A stretch of DNA of 43,585 bases from Vitrella brassicaformis (Eukaryota; Sar; Vitrellaceae), in contig CDMY01000518.1 in the NCBI GenBank assembly GCA_001179505.1, forward strand, positions 16,786-60,370, read 5' to 3'. Numbering within the stretch: the stretch's first letter is position 1; every line of letters starts with the position of its first letter. A model generated the notes under the pieces. The model ran no database searches. It saw nothing but the letters and a program-made list of their open reading frames with translations, and had not been told where the DNA came from. Below are positions 22,687 to 33,666 of the stretch, in pieces. The position numbers were made by a program, and so were the translations under genes.

Positions 22687-25600
22687 TCATTTCTTCTTTT
22701 TCTTCTTGTCATCCTTCTTGCCCTTATCCTGCCGGCCAATCAACGATAAGCACAGGCCAAGCAGATAACAGATCGTATGTGAGACACGAAGAGAACGGGA
22801 CAGTCAGCCTGCTGTATGTGTGCGTACGTCTCCCCCGGCATCTCCGGCTCTCTTCTTGTCCTGCACATCCTTCTCTCCAGTCGCGGAGTGGTCAAAATCC
22901 TGAGGAGACACACATGGTATGCATGTCTGTGTTGGATGACCTCTCCTTCTCTCTTTCTGACCCTGAGTTGTTTCCACTCTTCCGGCCAGCAGTAGGATGT
23001 GCGGCTGAGCGGACCCACGAACTCAGACAGCTCCAGCGGGCGCCTGGTTATCTGCAGAGCACGCACGAAGGAATGATGTGTATGGTATGTACACGACGCG
23101 AAGATGTCTTACTTACCGACTGAATCCTCCTGTCCGTCAGCACATGGTCCACTGCCTGCTTGATCTGAACGGAACACACACATACGAAACATAGGAAAGA
23201 CAGACAGGGAGGGCTGAGCGCCGTTGTCCCCCCATGGGCCTTCTTGGGCGCTCACCGATCCAGCGGGATAGCCTTCGGAAACGTGTGCGAGGTTGGATAG
23301 GGGAAAGTTGAGGGGCTCGATGGATACCCCCCGATCCTTCATGAATTGCTGTTGCCGAGACACAGAGACAGAGTGCCTGGCACAGCATCTGGTGCGCTGG
23401 TTTATTCACCTACCTTCCAGAGGAAGACTCGTGAAGGGTAGTCAGGGAAGGTCAGCCACACCTTCTCCTCGAAGAAACTCAGCAGCTCCTTGGTGTCCAC
23501 GTGGTCGGCATACGGCTGAGTCGTGCAGCCGATGAAGAGAATGCGATCTTGCGAGGTGTTGTCGGGGCCGGCCTTCTTAATCTGCCCAGACACCGGCATT
23601 TGGCGAAAGTATAGATGCTGCAGTGCTTGCTGACCTGTTTGAGGTGGTTAACCAACTCTTTTTTGATCCGATTTGGCGCGTTGTCTCCGCCCTCTTCGCC
23701 CTTTTTCTTCTTCTTGGATGCGGCGAATATCTGGTCCACCTGGTCCATGTAGATGACCGCGGGGGCGCACTCCTGCGCCACGAGGAAGGTCTTGTGGACC
23801 AGGAGGGCCGCACCTGTCTTGGGTTGCGTGTAGAGGCCCTCGATGACTTGGGGGGAGAGGTCGAAGAACAAAGCACCCACCTCTGACACATATTCCAACA
23901 GTATGAGCCTGCTGTTTCCATTCATCTGGTCTGCTCACCAGTGGCAATGGCTCTCGCCAGAAACGACTTGCCCGTGTTCTTCGACCCGTACAGCAACAGG
24001 GACCTGCACACAATAAGGCCCACTAGCACACACTCAGCGAGCATTCTTTCCTCCCCTCACCTGCAGGCAAAGGGCGCTCTCTGCCTGATGTAGTCGCTGC
24101 CAAGAGGCAGGATGACGTTCTCGACGAGGAGCTGCTTGACCATCCCTGCGGATGGCGGCACCACGTACTCATAGATGTCCTTGGACGGCTGGGAGGGGTC
24201 GGGGGGCGGGGGAGGGGGAGCTGTGGGGGGACAGTAGCGCTGCGACGCGCCAAGGAAGGCGAACTCGCCGTAGAACTGGCTCAGGTGGACGGGTTTGATC
24301 TTCTTAAGAATGCCGTCCTTGACGAGGTCTGGGAACAGGTCCTCCTTGTTGCCGATGAGGCCCTGGGCAATGCACCACTTCTTCTCTTTCTTTCCCTTGC
24401 CGCCTTTTTTCTTGCCACCCTTCTTGCCTTTCTTCTTCCCACCTGAGACACACAGATATGGCCGGTAGGTCGGTACTGGCGCTGCATGTGTGGTCTTCCC
24501 TCCCGCCTCTCACCTTTTTTCTTCTTGTCTTTGGCCTTCTCATACATGTTGATGAGGTTCTCCAGCTCTTCCTTGATCAAGGCATCCACCTGCTGCCGGA
24601 TCTCCTCCTCTACAGTTGGCCGCACAGTCGCCCTACATCCATACATACAAGTGGTCACATGCCCGCAGACTCAGCTGGGCCACACATATGACGATGTAGA
24701 TAACTCACCTTGTGAGTGCTGGGTCGTGTCTCTGGTCGAAGTTGCGGCTTTCATCGCGTCCTTTCCATGTCGACATATACTCCTACGACACGAGACATGG
24801 CCAACGTCCTGTACACCACTGCTATGCCCTCTTTGCAATGCCTACGTCGATACTCTCCTTGATCTTGATCACTGCACCGCTCGGGCCGACCTGCGCATAA
24901 AAGCCAACAAACATGTGTGAGCTGCCCTGCCCCATCCTTGCTCCATGTTCGTTCGTTCATCACCTGTTGTTCGACGGGCTCGATGTCCTCTTCTCCCTTT
25001 TTCTTTTTCTTATTGTCCTTCTTGGGCTCTTTCTTCTTCTCGTCTTTTTTCTTCTTGGGGTCCTCCTCCTCCTCCACGGGCGGCGGCTCGTCCTTGGTGT
25101 AGAAGAGCTCATACTCCTTGGGGAAAGTGCCAGCCTGCCGGCGGTACTCAAGGTACCACTTCCTGCGCTCGTCCTTGAGATCAGCCTGCAGACAAGACAC
25201 ACGTGGTTGGTGTCTGGTCGGTAGTGTGCAGTGGATTTGTACCATGATGTCGACTGCTTCTTTCTCCCGGATGTCAGCTGTGGATGTCTCGAGGGCCTTC
25301 TCGAACTCACGCAGGGCCTCCTCCTGCTGCTTTTTCCTGATGTGAATGGATGGACAGCGAGAGCCGTGTTTGTGAGTCAGGCATGTGATGGAAGTCTGCG
25401 TGAGCTGACCTTTTCTGTCTGTTCTGCTCTGCGAGTGATGGGTAGTCGACTGGGGGCCTTGGTGGGGCGGTCATCCCGAGGAACTGCAGCTCCTGGCGGC
25501 GCTTCTCAGCGATTCTCCTTCGGGCAACCAGGCCCTTCCAGTGGGCTGAGATAAGCGTCACGCCATGCATCTGCAGCTCCAGCAAGTCCTCTGTCTCGCT

Positions 25601-26434
25601 CTTCTCCTGACAACACACGAAACACTCTCATGCACGTGTATTGCTAGGTGGCTGGCTGGCCGGGTGGCTGGCTGAGGGGCTCACTTGGCTCTGCTTTTGC
25701 CTGGCCTCTTTTTTGAGGGCATCCTTCCGCCACTCGGCCACCATCTTGGCCTTCACAATGCCCGACCGGCCCCTCTCATTCTTCTGTATCAGCCGAATGG
25801 CGTCCTCGACACTCATGGTCTCTTGGAAGGGGTCTCGTGGGTCGAGCAAATCGTCCTCCACCACCGTATTCTTGAAGGTCCTCAGCCAATGCTCGAGCCT
25901 GCCAATCTTGATCTCCAACAGGTCGGCCACGCTCGGGTGGTCCACAAAGTAACGAGGCACTCGCGGGACGAGCGCACCGGACGGCAGCTTGAGGTCAGTG
26001 ACCACCTCGTCGAGAGCGAGGTACCGAGACGTCGGCCTGGGGTTGAATGGCGGCGACAGCAGCTGGTGCTTCATCTCAATCAGGCGAACGAGAGTGCTCT
26101 CGAGCACCTTGAAGACGCTCTCCCTCTTCTGCGGATGGACCAGCTGGTCGTACGCGGCCTCCAGACTGTTGTATATCTGCAGGTACTTGACATACACGAC
26201 GGCCTGGTTATCAAAAGTGAGCTCGATAGGCTTGGGAGGGGGCGGCTTGGAGCCATCGAGAGGAAGCTCCTCGCCCTCCACGGGCAGGTACCTGCAACAC
26301 AACCACACATGAGAAGCCGAATTCATGTGCATATCGTCTCTCCTTTAAGAAGCCGATGCTCACTCCAGCTGCAGCTGCGTGGTAAGGTCCTGGATGGCAT
26401 TCGCCCACTTGGTGTTGAACGTCTGGTGTGACAT
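22687..26434 (-). CDS. IQCA1: dynein regulatory complex subunit 11 (IQ and AAA domain)
   Basis: Seventeen exons: 26364..26434, 25685..26291, 25410..25606, 25243..25336, 24964..25185, 24846..24890, 24709..24782, 24514..24632, 24061..24442, 23939..24003, 23635..23882, 23414..23581, 23256..23348, 23117..23164, 22962..23051, 22828..22899 and 22687..22728. They join in frame to 878 residues, close to animal IQCA1. N-terminal helical region; IQ motif LISAHWKGLVARRR (about 240–255) for calmodulin; very Lys/Glu-rich linkers; AAA domain with Walker A YGSKNTGKSFLARA (about 608–620) and Walker B-like AVIYMDQVDQIF (about 665). The Walker B Glu is replaced by Gln, which would impair ATP hydrolysis. The tail ends in a Lys run. 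DRC11 is part of the nexin–dynein regulatory complex that coordinates dyneins in motile cilia, so motile flagella are expected at some stage. Confidence 0.9.
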
Positions 26435-26872
26435 GATGGATGATGCCAGAAACGCCTCACAGAGGTCAGCAACCAGCAAGCCAGCACAGGCAACTGGCCA
26501 AGCGGCCTGATGAATACCGTTGCAGAAGTCGTTTCAGTCTTTCGTCTCTTAGGGGGGGGCCGCCCCCAGGACCTCGCGCTTCCGGGAAAGGAGGGCGCGG
26601 AGTGCTCTGTGCGTTCCTCGGGAAGGCCAGATCTGAGGGTAAATCCATCTGTGTGACCCGGATCTCCGCTCAGTTCAGCTGCAGAAAGCGAACACCTTCT
26701 TCCTGGCCAAAACCAGATCGATCGAGCGTTTTCCCTGATTCTCTCGTCCTTCCTCGGGTTTGCAGCCGCCCAATTGGCTGCGGTTCTCATCCCATAAGGC
26801 TGAGTAAGGCCGTTCGTGCCGCGTTCCTTCCCTCTCGTCGCATCTGCCGTCCGTCCGTCGACGTCCATCCAC
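26435..26872. promoter_or_regulatory. divergent upstream region
   Basis: 438 bases lie between the starts of DRC11 (-) and the RING/U-box-like gene (+). It holds a GC inverted repeat around 26552–26568 (G run, CCG, C run) and CCGTCCGTCG repeats near 26850. No coding exon is evident. Confidence 0.4.
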
Positions 26873-29642
26873 ATGCCAGTGCACCCTGCAGCGGGCAGCG
26901 GGCGTGAGGGAACTCTGTGCCGCACCAAGTGCTGCGGCGCCACCTACTCCGTGGAATCCATCACGAAGGCGCTCAAAGCGGGTGGAGGGCGGACGGCGTG
27001 CACGGGGTGTTGCAAGGTGGGCTGGATGGGTGGATGGGAGAAGAGACACATGGATGGATCTGTGTGTGGAATGCGTTTCTGTGCCATGGACGGATGGATG
27101 GATGGTGTCCGCTTCAGGCCACGATTCAGCTGACAGACCTCAAAACGGTCAAGAAGATCAAGCCGTTCTCCCTGTTCCGCCAGCAGGCTGCTCGTAACAG
27201 CCTCCTCATGGTCCCTCCCATCGCCCCGGCCCCCCTCAACCCATTCCGCAAGACACAGCTCAAGTACTCGCTCAGTGTCGGCACCACCGCCACCACCAAC
27301 AACAACCGTCCCATCGCCATCCTGCCGCCGCCCAAGACCAAGCGTGCTGCCATTCCCCCACCTCCACCGCCCTTCGGTGGCAAGAACAGCGTTGGCGGTG
27401 GCGTCGGCGTGTCGGTGCAGACGAACGGGTCGCGTGTGGTGCGCGGTGGGTCGCGGGGGCCCATCCGTGTGAGTGGGGGCAGGGGCAAGGGGATGGGAGT
27501 GGGAGTGGGCATGTCTAAGTATGTTGGTGTTGGAGTCGCTGGGGCCGCCCCGGTGTGCAAGATGCCCATGGTGCAGGGCCTGTCTGCCGGCCAGGTACAG
27601 TACGCCACACACAACACACAAAACACAGCACACAGCACACACAGCACACGGACCGGATCCTTTCAGGTTGCGTTATCCATCTGTTGTGCTGTGCTGTGTT
27701 GTGTGCTGTTTGTCAGGTGTGTGTTGGTGGTTCTGCTGGTGCCGGTTCGAGTGTGAGTGTGGGCCCGTCGTCCAAGCTGCCCGTGTCGGTGTCGGTGCTC
27801 CGTGCCGTGATGCCGCAGCTGCCCATCTTCCAGGAGACCGACATCACCCCCAAGAGCACCGACACACCCAACGGCAGCGGCAGCCCCAAGGACCCCGCCG
27901 CACCTTCCATCCCCAAACACAAGACCAACACACAGCAGACACACACCGGCAACGGCGAGACCGCTGGGCCCGTCCACTCTTCATCCAACAGCAAGCAGAA
28001 GCTGCCGGGTCAGATGATCTCCCCGTGTGTGGCGCCGGTCGCGACAGTGCACCTGATGGGCGGCGGGGGCGGGGGGAGTAAGTGGGTCAAGAAGCGGCGG
28101 TCCCACAGCAAGCAGGGTAAGAGGGGCGGTGCTGCTGGCGGCTCGGGGCAGGCGGCTCATCAGGCCACCGACCTGGCCAGCACCACGGGGGGCGGTGATA
28201 AGGATAAGGAGCGGGCGGGGGTGGTGACTAAGGGTCCCGTGTCGACGTCGGTGTGGCGGCAGAAGAAGTCCCAGCCCCCGGCCACCGTGTCGGCCGTGAC
28301 GCAGACCTCCCCACAGCAGGAGAACAAGACGCCCGAGACCACGCCCCAGGAGCAGCAGCAGCAGCAGCAGCCGAAGGGCAACAAGAAGACGGCCGAGAAG
28401 AAGAAGAAGCCGGTCGACACGACCAAGACGGCCAAGGGGGGCACACACACGGGGGAGGGTAAGAAGGGGGGCAAGAGGCTCAGTGCGGGCTCGTCCGTCA
28501 GTGGAAAGTCCAAGCGGCCGAGTGGTGGGTCGACTGCGACTGCCAGTGGTGCGTCGGGTGTGCTGAGTGGTGCGGGGGCTGGGGGTGCTGGGGGCAGTAA
28601 GGAGGGGGCACTGCTGCAGTGGAGTTCCATGTCTGCCGAGGACAAGAAGGTGATGGAACTCAACCTCAAGGGCGGTTGCATCTCCAAGTGAGGGGGGGAC
28701 ACGGACGGACATAGAGAGGTCAATGACACACTTGTGTACCATGCACAGCACATGTGTGGTTGGTGTGTGTCTTGTCCTCCTTTGGATGCGATGCCTGTAG
28801 GTATGACAAGTGGGAGCAGCACTTCCAGGTCCGCACACACACACCGACACACACAGGGAGAGGGAGGGAGGGAGGGAGAGAGGGGGTTGCATCCTTCCCA
28901 GGCGCACAATGATGGTTCCATGTGTGTGTGCATCGTGCAGGTGTTGTATGCGTTGAAGAAGGCGTTCAAGACCACCCGCACCAACCGCTCATGCCCCTGG
29001 TCCGAGGTCTCCGCATCACTCGAGCACTACCTGGCCGCCGTACTCGCACGTATGTAATAAGCACCTCACACCTCACCACCACACAGAGACCCACACACAC
29101 ACATCCATGACATGAGAGGGTATGTGTATGTGTCCCCAGAGCGCTCGTACGAGGCTAGTTTGAAGCTGACGGTCAAACCCCTCACCCGCACGGCCGCCGT
29201 GGCCCCCATCCCGCCCTCCCTGCAGCAGCACGGCCGCCAGCCGCTCTTCACGTGCGACCTCTACATCACATTCCCCAAACCGTTCAATCGCAGTATTAGT
29301 ACCAAGGTGCGTGGGCGGAGGAATGGATGGACCGCCAGCACAGACATGGGTGTATTCCCGTGTGTGTGTGTGTGTGTGCAGGTGTCGAGTTTTCCTCTGA
29401 AGGTGTGTGTGGCGAGCACAGTGGGCCCCAAGGAGGAGGCCAAGGGCTACGCCATCACGGCAGCACTCCAGCACCTCAAGGTAGGTCAACCACTCTCTTC
29501 TCTCCTCTCCAGTCCCATACCTCTCACCACATGGGCCTTTGCATTACGTCTGCGTGTGCAGATTGCCATTCCGGAGGGAGTGCAGAAGCACCTGGCTGCC
29601 TTCGGCAGCAAGACCGCATCCGACACCAGTGAGACTGAGTGA
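26873..29642 (+). CDS. RING/U-box-like N-terminus with basic low-complexity middle
   Basis: Eight exons: 26873..27016, 27118..27594, 27717..28687, 28801..28828, 28941..29049, 29140..29306, 29382..29480 and 29562..29642, giving 691 residues in frame. The first 60 residues hold a Cys-rich segment (LCRTKCCGATYSVESITKAL, then CTGCCKATIQL) whose spacing resembles a U-box or SP-RING finger. Ligase activity is a guess. The middle (about 130–520) is low complexity, rich in Gly, Lys, Ser, Thr and Gln, with QQQQQQ and KKKK runs, likely disordered and nucleic-acid or protein binding. The last 160 residues look globular (VLYALKKAFKTTRTNR; FTCDLYITFPKPFNRSISTK) and are spread over five short exons, suggesting a conserved fold I do not recognise. 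Confidence 0.65.
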
Positions 29643-30614
29643 GTGAGTGAGGAGGGCCAGTGTGTGGGATCTGAGGGAGAGGTGGGGAGAAGGGGAGAGA
29701 GAGACACACAGACAGATTGATAGAGGGAGGGGAGAGGAGGTTTTACCGTCATCACACAAATTCAGGGACGTAGGACGGTGCAGGGAGGGAGGGAGGGAGC
29801 AGAAATGCCTAATGCATGTCATATCTCTCTGTGCGTGTGTGGTTGATGCTTCATGTCTTGATTGCATCCATCCATCCATCCATGTGTGCGTGTATGCGTG
29901 TGTGATTGATTGTACAGCCCCCCACGTAGTTGAGCCAGCCAGACCAGCCAGCAGCAACATGTCCACACACATATGCAGACACACCTCGTCACAAAAAAGA
30001 GAGAGGTACAAGAGACAGAGCAACCCCCCCACCAGCACACAGAGTCTCACCCAACGCACCCGACATCACATACACAACACAGACAGGAGGAGGACAGAAG
30101 AGAGGGGGAGGCATCTGTGGTCTGTCTGTCTGGCTGCGTGTGCGGCAGTGTGCCTTTCTGCTCGCCATCCCACCATTGGTTGTACCGACACACGCCTTGC
30201 ACACAGCCAGGCGGCACAGCACACAGATGCCTGTCCTCTCCTTGAGTCCCTGGTGCTGGTGCTGGTTGGCCGACACTCGTGCCGGGTGTGCGTGATGCAT
30301 GCTATCGTATAGTGCATGGCATGATGACCCATGGCCGGCCATGGACGGACAGATGTTTGCATATCGTGTTGAATGTTTAACTTAGCATCATATCAATGTA
30401 TCTCAGAATCCACAAGCGAATGACTCCTCCCGCACACGAGTCATATCCACCGGTTGTTTTGATGCAGCGTCCCGCATGCAATGCACATCGGTTGAATCGA
30501 CTATACACAAGTCATTTGAATGAACAACCCCCACAAAGAGAGAGAAAACCGACCGTAGACCCCACCATAGCTATCATCTGCACATCTGTGTCAGAGTCTC
30601 GGTCGCTCGGCAAG
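29643..30614. other. intergenic, convergent 3' ends
   Basis: Just under 1 kb of simple-sequence-rich DNA, with GGGA runs near 29690–29800, CATC repeats near 29865–29882 and TG runs. I see no supported gene. Confidence 0.5.
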
Positions 30615-32563
30615 TCAGGCAGAGTCAGAGAATGGTTTGTTGCACGTGGGGCACTTTGGTATCACACGAGGCGGTTCGGCCGTCACGTCATCGGCCTCGC
30701 CCCGCCCGACGGCCAGCGCATGCTCATAGCAGTCCTGACAGTAACAGATGTGCCCTGACAAACACATCCACACATCCACACATTCATCCAAACACAGATA
30801 GACTGGTCGCTGTGTGTGATCCCTCCCCTTCGTCTCACCCACCGCATGGGAGCTTGACGGATCGCTTCTTGTCGCCGCAGGCCATGCATGCCTCCTCCAT
30901 CTTCTTCTCCTCCTCCGCACGCTCCACCCGCGCCGCCTCAGCTTCCTGCCCCAGCTTGCCCAGCCGCTCTATCTCACTCGTGATCTTGGCCACCAGAGTT
31001 CCCAGCTCGGCCGCGCTGCCCTGGTTGAGGCGGTCGCCGGTCAGCCGATGCCGCTCGAGCCTGGCATTCTGGCTGCCCAGCCGCTGGTTCTCTGCCTCCA
31101 GTGATTGGATGCGGTTCTCGTTGGCTTGCATGGCCTGGGCGCGCTCCTGAGTCTCGGTGATGAGCTCTTGCAGGGATAACCCCAGGCCCTGCACCACAGC
31201 CCGCAGGTTGCGCAGCGAGTCGTCCTTGGTCTGGATGGCGGCCCCCATGTTCCTGATAGATAGATACATCCATCGGCATCTATGACTGACTGACTGACTG
31301 ACTGACTGCCCGCCCGCCGATGTCTTTGTGTGTGGAGAGGTGTGTACCGGACGTTCTCCTCCAGCAGGACGATGCGCTGCTGGCTCTCCTCGACGTTCTC
31401 CTCTAGCAGGACGATGCGCTGCTGGCTCTCCTCGACGCCGCGGCTGGCCTGAACGGAACAGATCCGCGATGACCCATGCAGTCTTTCCTCCCTCCCTCGC
31501 CTCCTCTCCCTCGGTTGGCGCTACTTACCGATTCGAGTGCAGCGGCGGCCTTGAGGTAGCGGAGCTCGCACAAACTGGTCGACTCGATGAGGCTTTGCTG
31601 TGCCTTCCGCACAGATGTCACGCTGTGCACGTCCATCCAGTCGATGATGTCTACGGTGCTCAACTGCAGGCCGCTCAGGCGCTCCTTGAGCTGCGAAAAC
31701 GAAAACTGACACGCTAGCAGACAGGGAAAGGACAATACATGGATGGACGTATTGGTGTGACTGCAAGTGCGGACGAACCATGGTTTGCCGTGTTCCGGGA
31801 TGCGATGTCGAACAGGCCGATGAGGGGCTCGCATCTGTTGTCCGTGTACTCGAATGACGTTATCTGCATGATCTGCAAACACGGAACCAAGACCCACACA
31901 CAGCAAGCGGAGATGGATGGATGGTCAGTCACATAGATCTATCTGCTTCGATCTCTCGCCATGCGCACGCATAACACACACCATCTTGAGTCCGTCGTCG
32001 TATGCTTTCGCCAGCCGCTCCCCGTTGTCAACACTACGACTTGACGCCAGCTCCTGCAGGACGCGACACACACATGCCGCCTAGCTATCAGTCGGTCTGT
32101 CCTCCTCTCCCCACCTCGGCAGGTTCCATCGTGATGCGGTCACCGACACTGCTGGGAAGAGCACCCTGAGCATGGCCACGTCGACGAAGGCAAGCAGCGT
32201 AGAGCCGTTCTTGATCTGGTAGTGCTGGAGTGTCTTGGTGTGATCCAGCTGACCGATGGCACTCACCCAAAGGAGACAGACGGTCAGCTTCTCATTGCTC
32301 TGACATACACATGCGACGTACCCTTCGGCCGTGATGCTTCAAGTACAGTGGAACAGATGCCGTTCCCCCGCTGCAGAAGTACTTGCGCAGCACGTGACTG
32401 ACCTGCACACAACACGCACACACGCACGCACGAACGAAAGAGCGAAAGAACCAAGGAATGGCGAAAGGGAAACAAGAGCGTGCTTCACCGTGGCGTCGTC
32501 GTCTATGTGAATCTCGATGGCGCGAGGGCCGGACAGATCAGCACACAAGACGAAGAGGCGCAT
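30615..32563 (-). CDS. ubiquitin-like, coiled-coil and RING finger protein
   Basis: Nine exons: 32489..32563, 32322..32402, 32115..32299, 31982..32053, 31779..31872, 31529..31713, 31348..31448, 30843..31252 and 30615..30754. One base seems missing in exon 3 near 32165, where the frame must switch from AFVDVAMLR to SSVGDRITMEPAE. Corrected length is about 447 residues. The N-terminus MRLFVLCADLSGPRAIEIHI, with later LDHTKTLQHYQIKNGSTLLAF, follows the ubiquitin fold. A helical region and long coiled coil (about 240–390) contain two copies of VEESQQRIVLLEEN. The C-terminal C3HC4 RING runs CMACG, LPCGHICYCQDC, CPTC. A RING of this type normally recruits an E2 as an E3 ligase. An in-frame ATG at 32641 would add 26 residues, but ATG 32563 matches the ubiquitin-like start. 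Confidence 0.78.
31283..31308. repeat. (TGAC)n microsatellite
   Basis: A tetranucleotide run of about 26 bases lies in the intron between the tandem-repeat exon and the main coiled-coil exon of the RING protein gene. Confidence 0.9.
31353..31436 (-). repeat. two 42-base tandem copies inside exon
   Basis: Bases 31353–31394 and 31395–31436 differ at one position. Each encodes VEESQQRIVLLEEN, two coiled-coil heptads. This is a recent in-frame duplication lengthening the coiled coil. Confidence 0.9.
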
Positions 32564-33666
32564 GATGCCAGCCAATAGGCAGCAGATCCGGCAACTGGCA
32601 ATGCACAGCATACAGCCACGACCCTTCATCCATCCATCCAAAAATCTTCAACTTCCAAAGGAATCACTCACCTGAACGAGGGAATGCCTGCAGCCTGCAG
32701 CCTGCAGCGGCCTTCAGCAGCCACGGCCTGTTCACGACCCCCCCAAAAGCACCCAGCTGGGGGGAGTGCTCTAGGCTACTTTTTTTCCGCCCGTTCGTTC
32801 GTCGGATCGGTTCTTCCGGGGTTGCCAATCGACCGAGCAAAAAATCAGCCAAACGCACATGGAAAAGACGCCAGGAAAGCGCATGCAGCCCCCCCACCCC
32901 CCAGTGTGAAGGCCCCTCACGCACAACGGCGAACAGAGCTCGGGTGGTTGCTCGGGTGAGAAACACACAGCATGGCGATAGAAAGCAGACTTACCTCGTC
33001 ATTCTTCTCATGGATGTGTGCCAGATCAATAGCCAGAGACGTTGGAGGTGAGAGGACAGTCAGCCTCCTGAGTAGCCAGAGCAGCGTGAGGTGAGAGGAT
33101 GATCACCCAGTTATTGCCTGTGATACCATCGATTGTCAACAGGCCAAGACACCGAAGCATCTGGACATGCACATCGTATCAAATCACACGCAAAAAGGTG
33201 AGAACAGTTCTGGCGATCAATAGACAGACACATACGGCACAGGCACGAATGCAGACAGAGCATGAGCATTGTAACACGACAGAACGACAAGCAGGACCGC
33301 TAACAGTAAACCGATACGTATACACATGCACTGTACACAGATACATAAAAGGAAGGACACTGAGGCCTACTAAAACGGGCAGACCTCTGAGTCGAACACA
33401 GCGAGGACTTGATGGGCGGGCAGTCTCTCTATCAGGGCCTCGACATGGGATCGTGACAGCTTCCTCGGCCCAAAGGAGTCTTCATGTATGTGGACACACC
33501 TCCCCATTCTCCTTCAACAGCGCTGTCACCTGTGGGGGTCGTGCATCGCGCTCAGCTCGCTGGGCGCCTTACTTGTAGGGGACGAGCACTTTCACGCAAT
33601 GGGAGCAGCGGTTTCATGGAGCACCCTAGGCGGCCTGAACCTGGCATCAATTTGGTCCCTCCAAAA
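32564..33666. other. divergent upstream region, possible 5' UTR intron
   Basis: About 1.1 kb between the RING protein (-) and the RlmN-like gene (+). A minus-strand GTAAGT-type donor at 32994 and an acceptor at 32672 could bound a 5' UTR intron of the RING gene. A triple GCCTGCA repeat lies at about 32688–32710. No coding gene is supported. Confidence 0.4.

Noticed and set aside
26552-26568. GC inverted repeat as a terminator or mobile-element end
   Set aside because: It is a single short G-run/C-run palindrome without flanking target duplication or a transposase gene nearby.
27126-27647. Long antisense frames opposite GC-rich exons, also 15343–15831
   Set aside because: They mirror strong coding exons, contain no family motif and lack matching splice structure.
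32249-32266. An 18-base GTGAGT…CAG intron in the ubiquitin-like exon
   Set aside because: Far shorter than any other intron here. Reading through keeps the frame and the ubiquitin-like fold.
32564-32641. Upstream in-frame ATG at 32641 for the RING protein
   Set aside because: It adds Cys/Trp-rich residues encoded partly by a GGAT repeat. The 32563 start aligns with the first residue of the ubiquitin fold.
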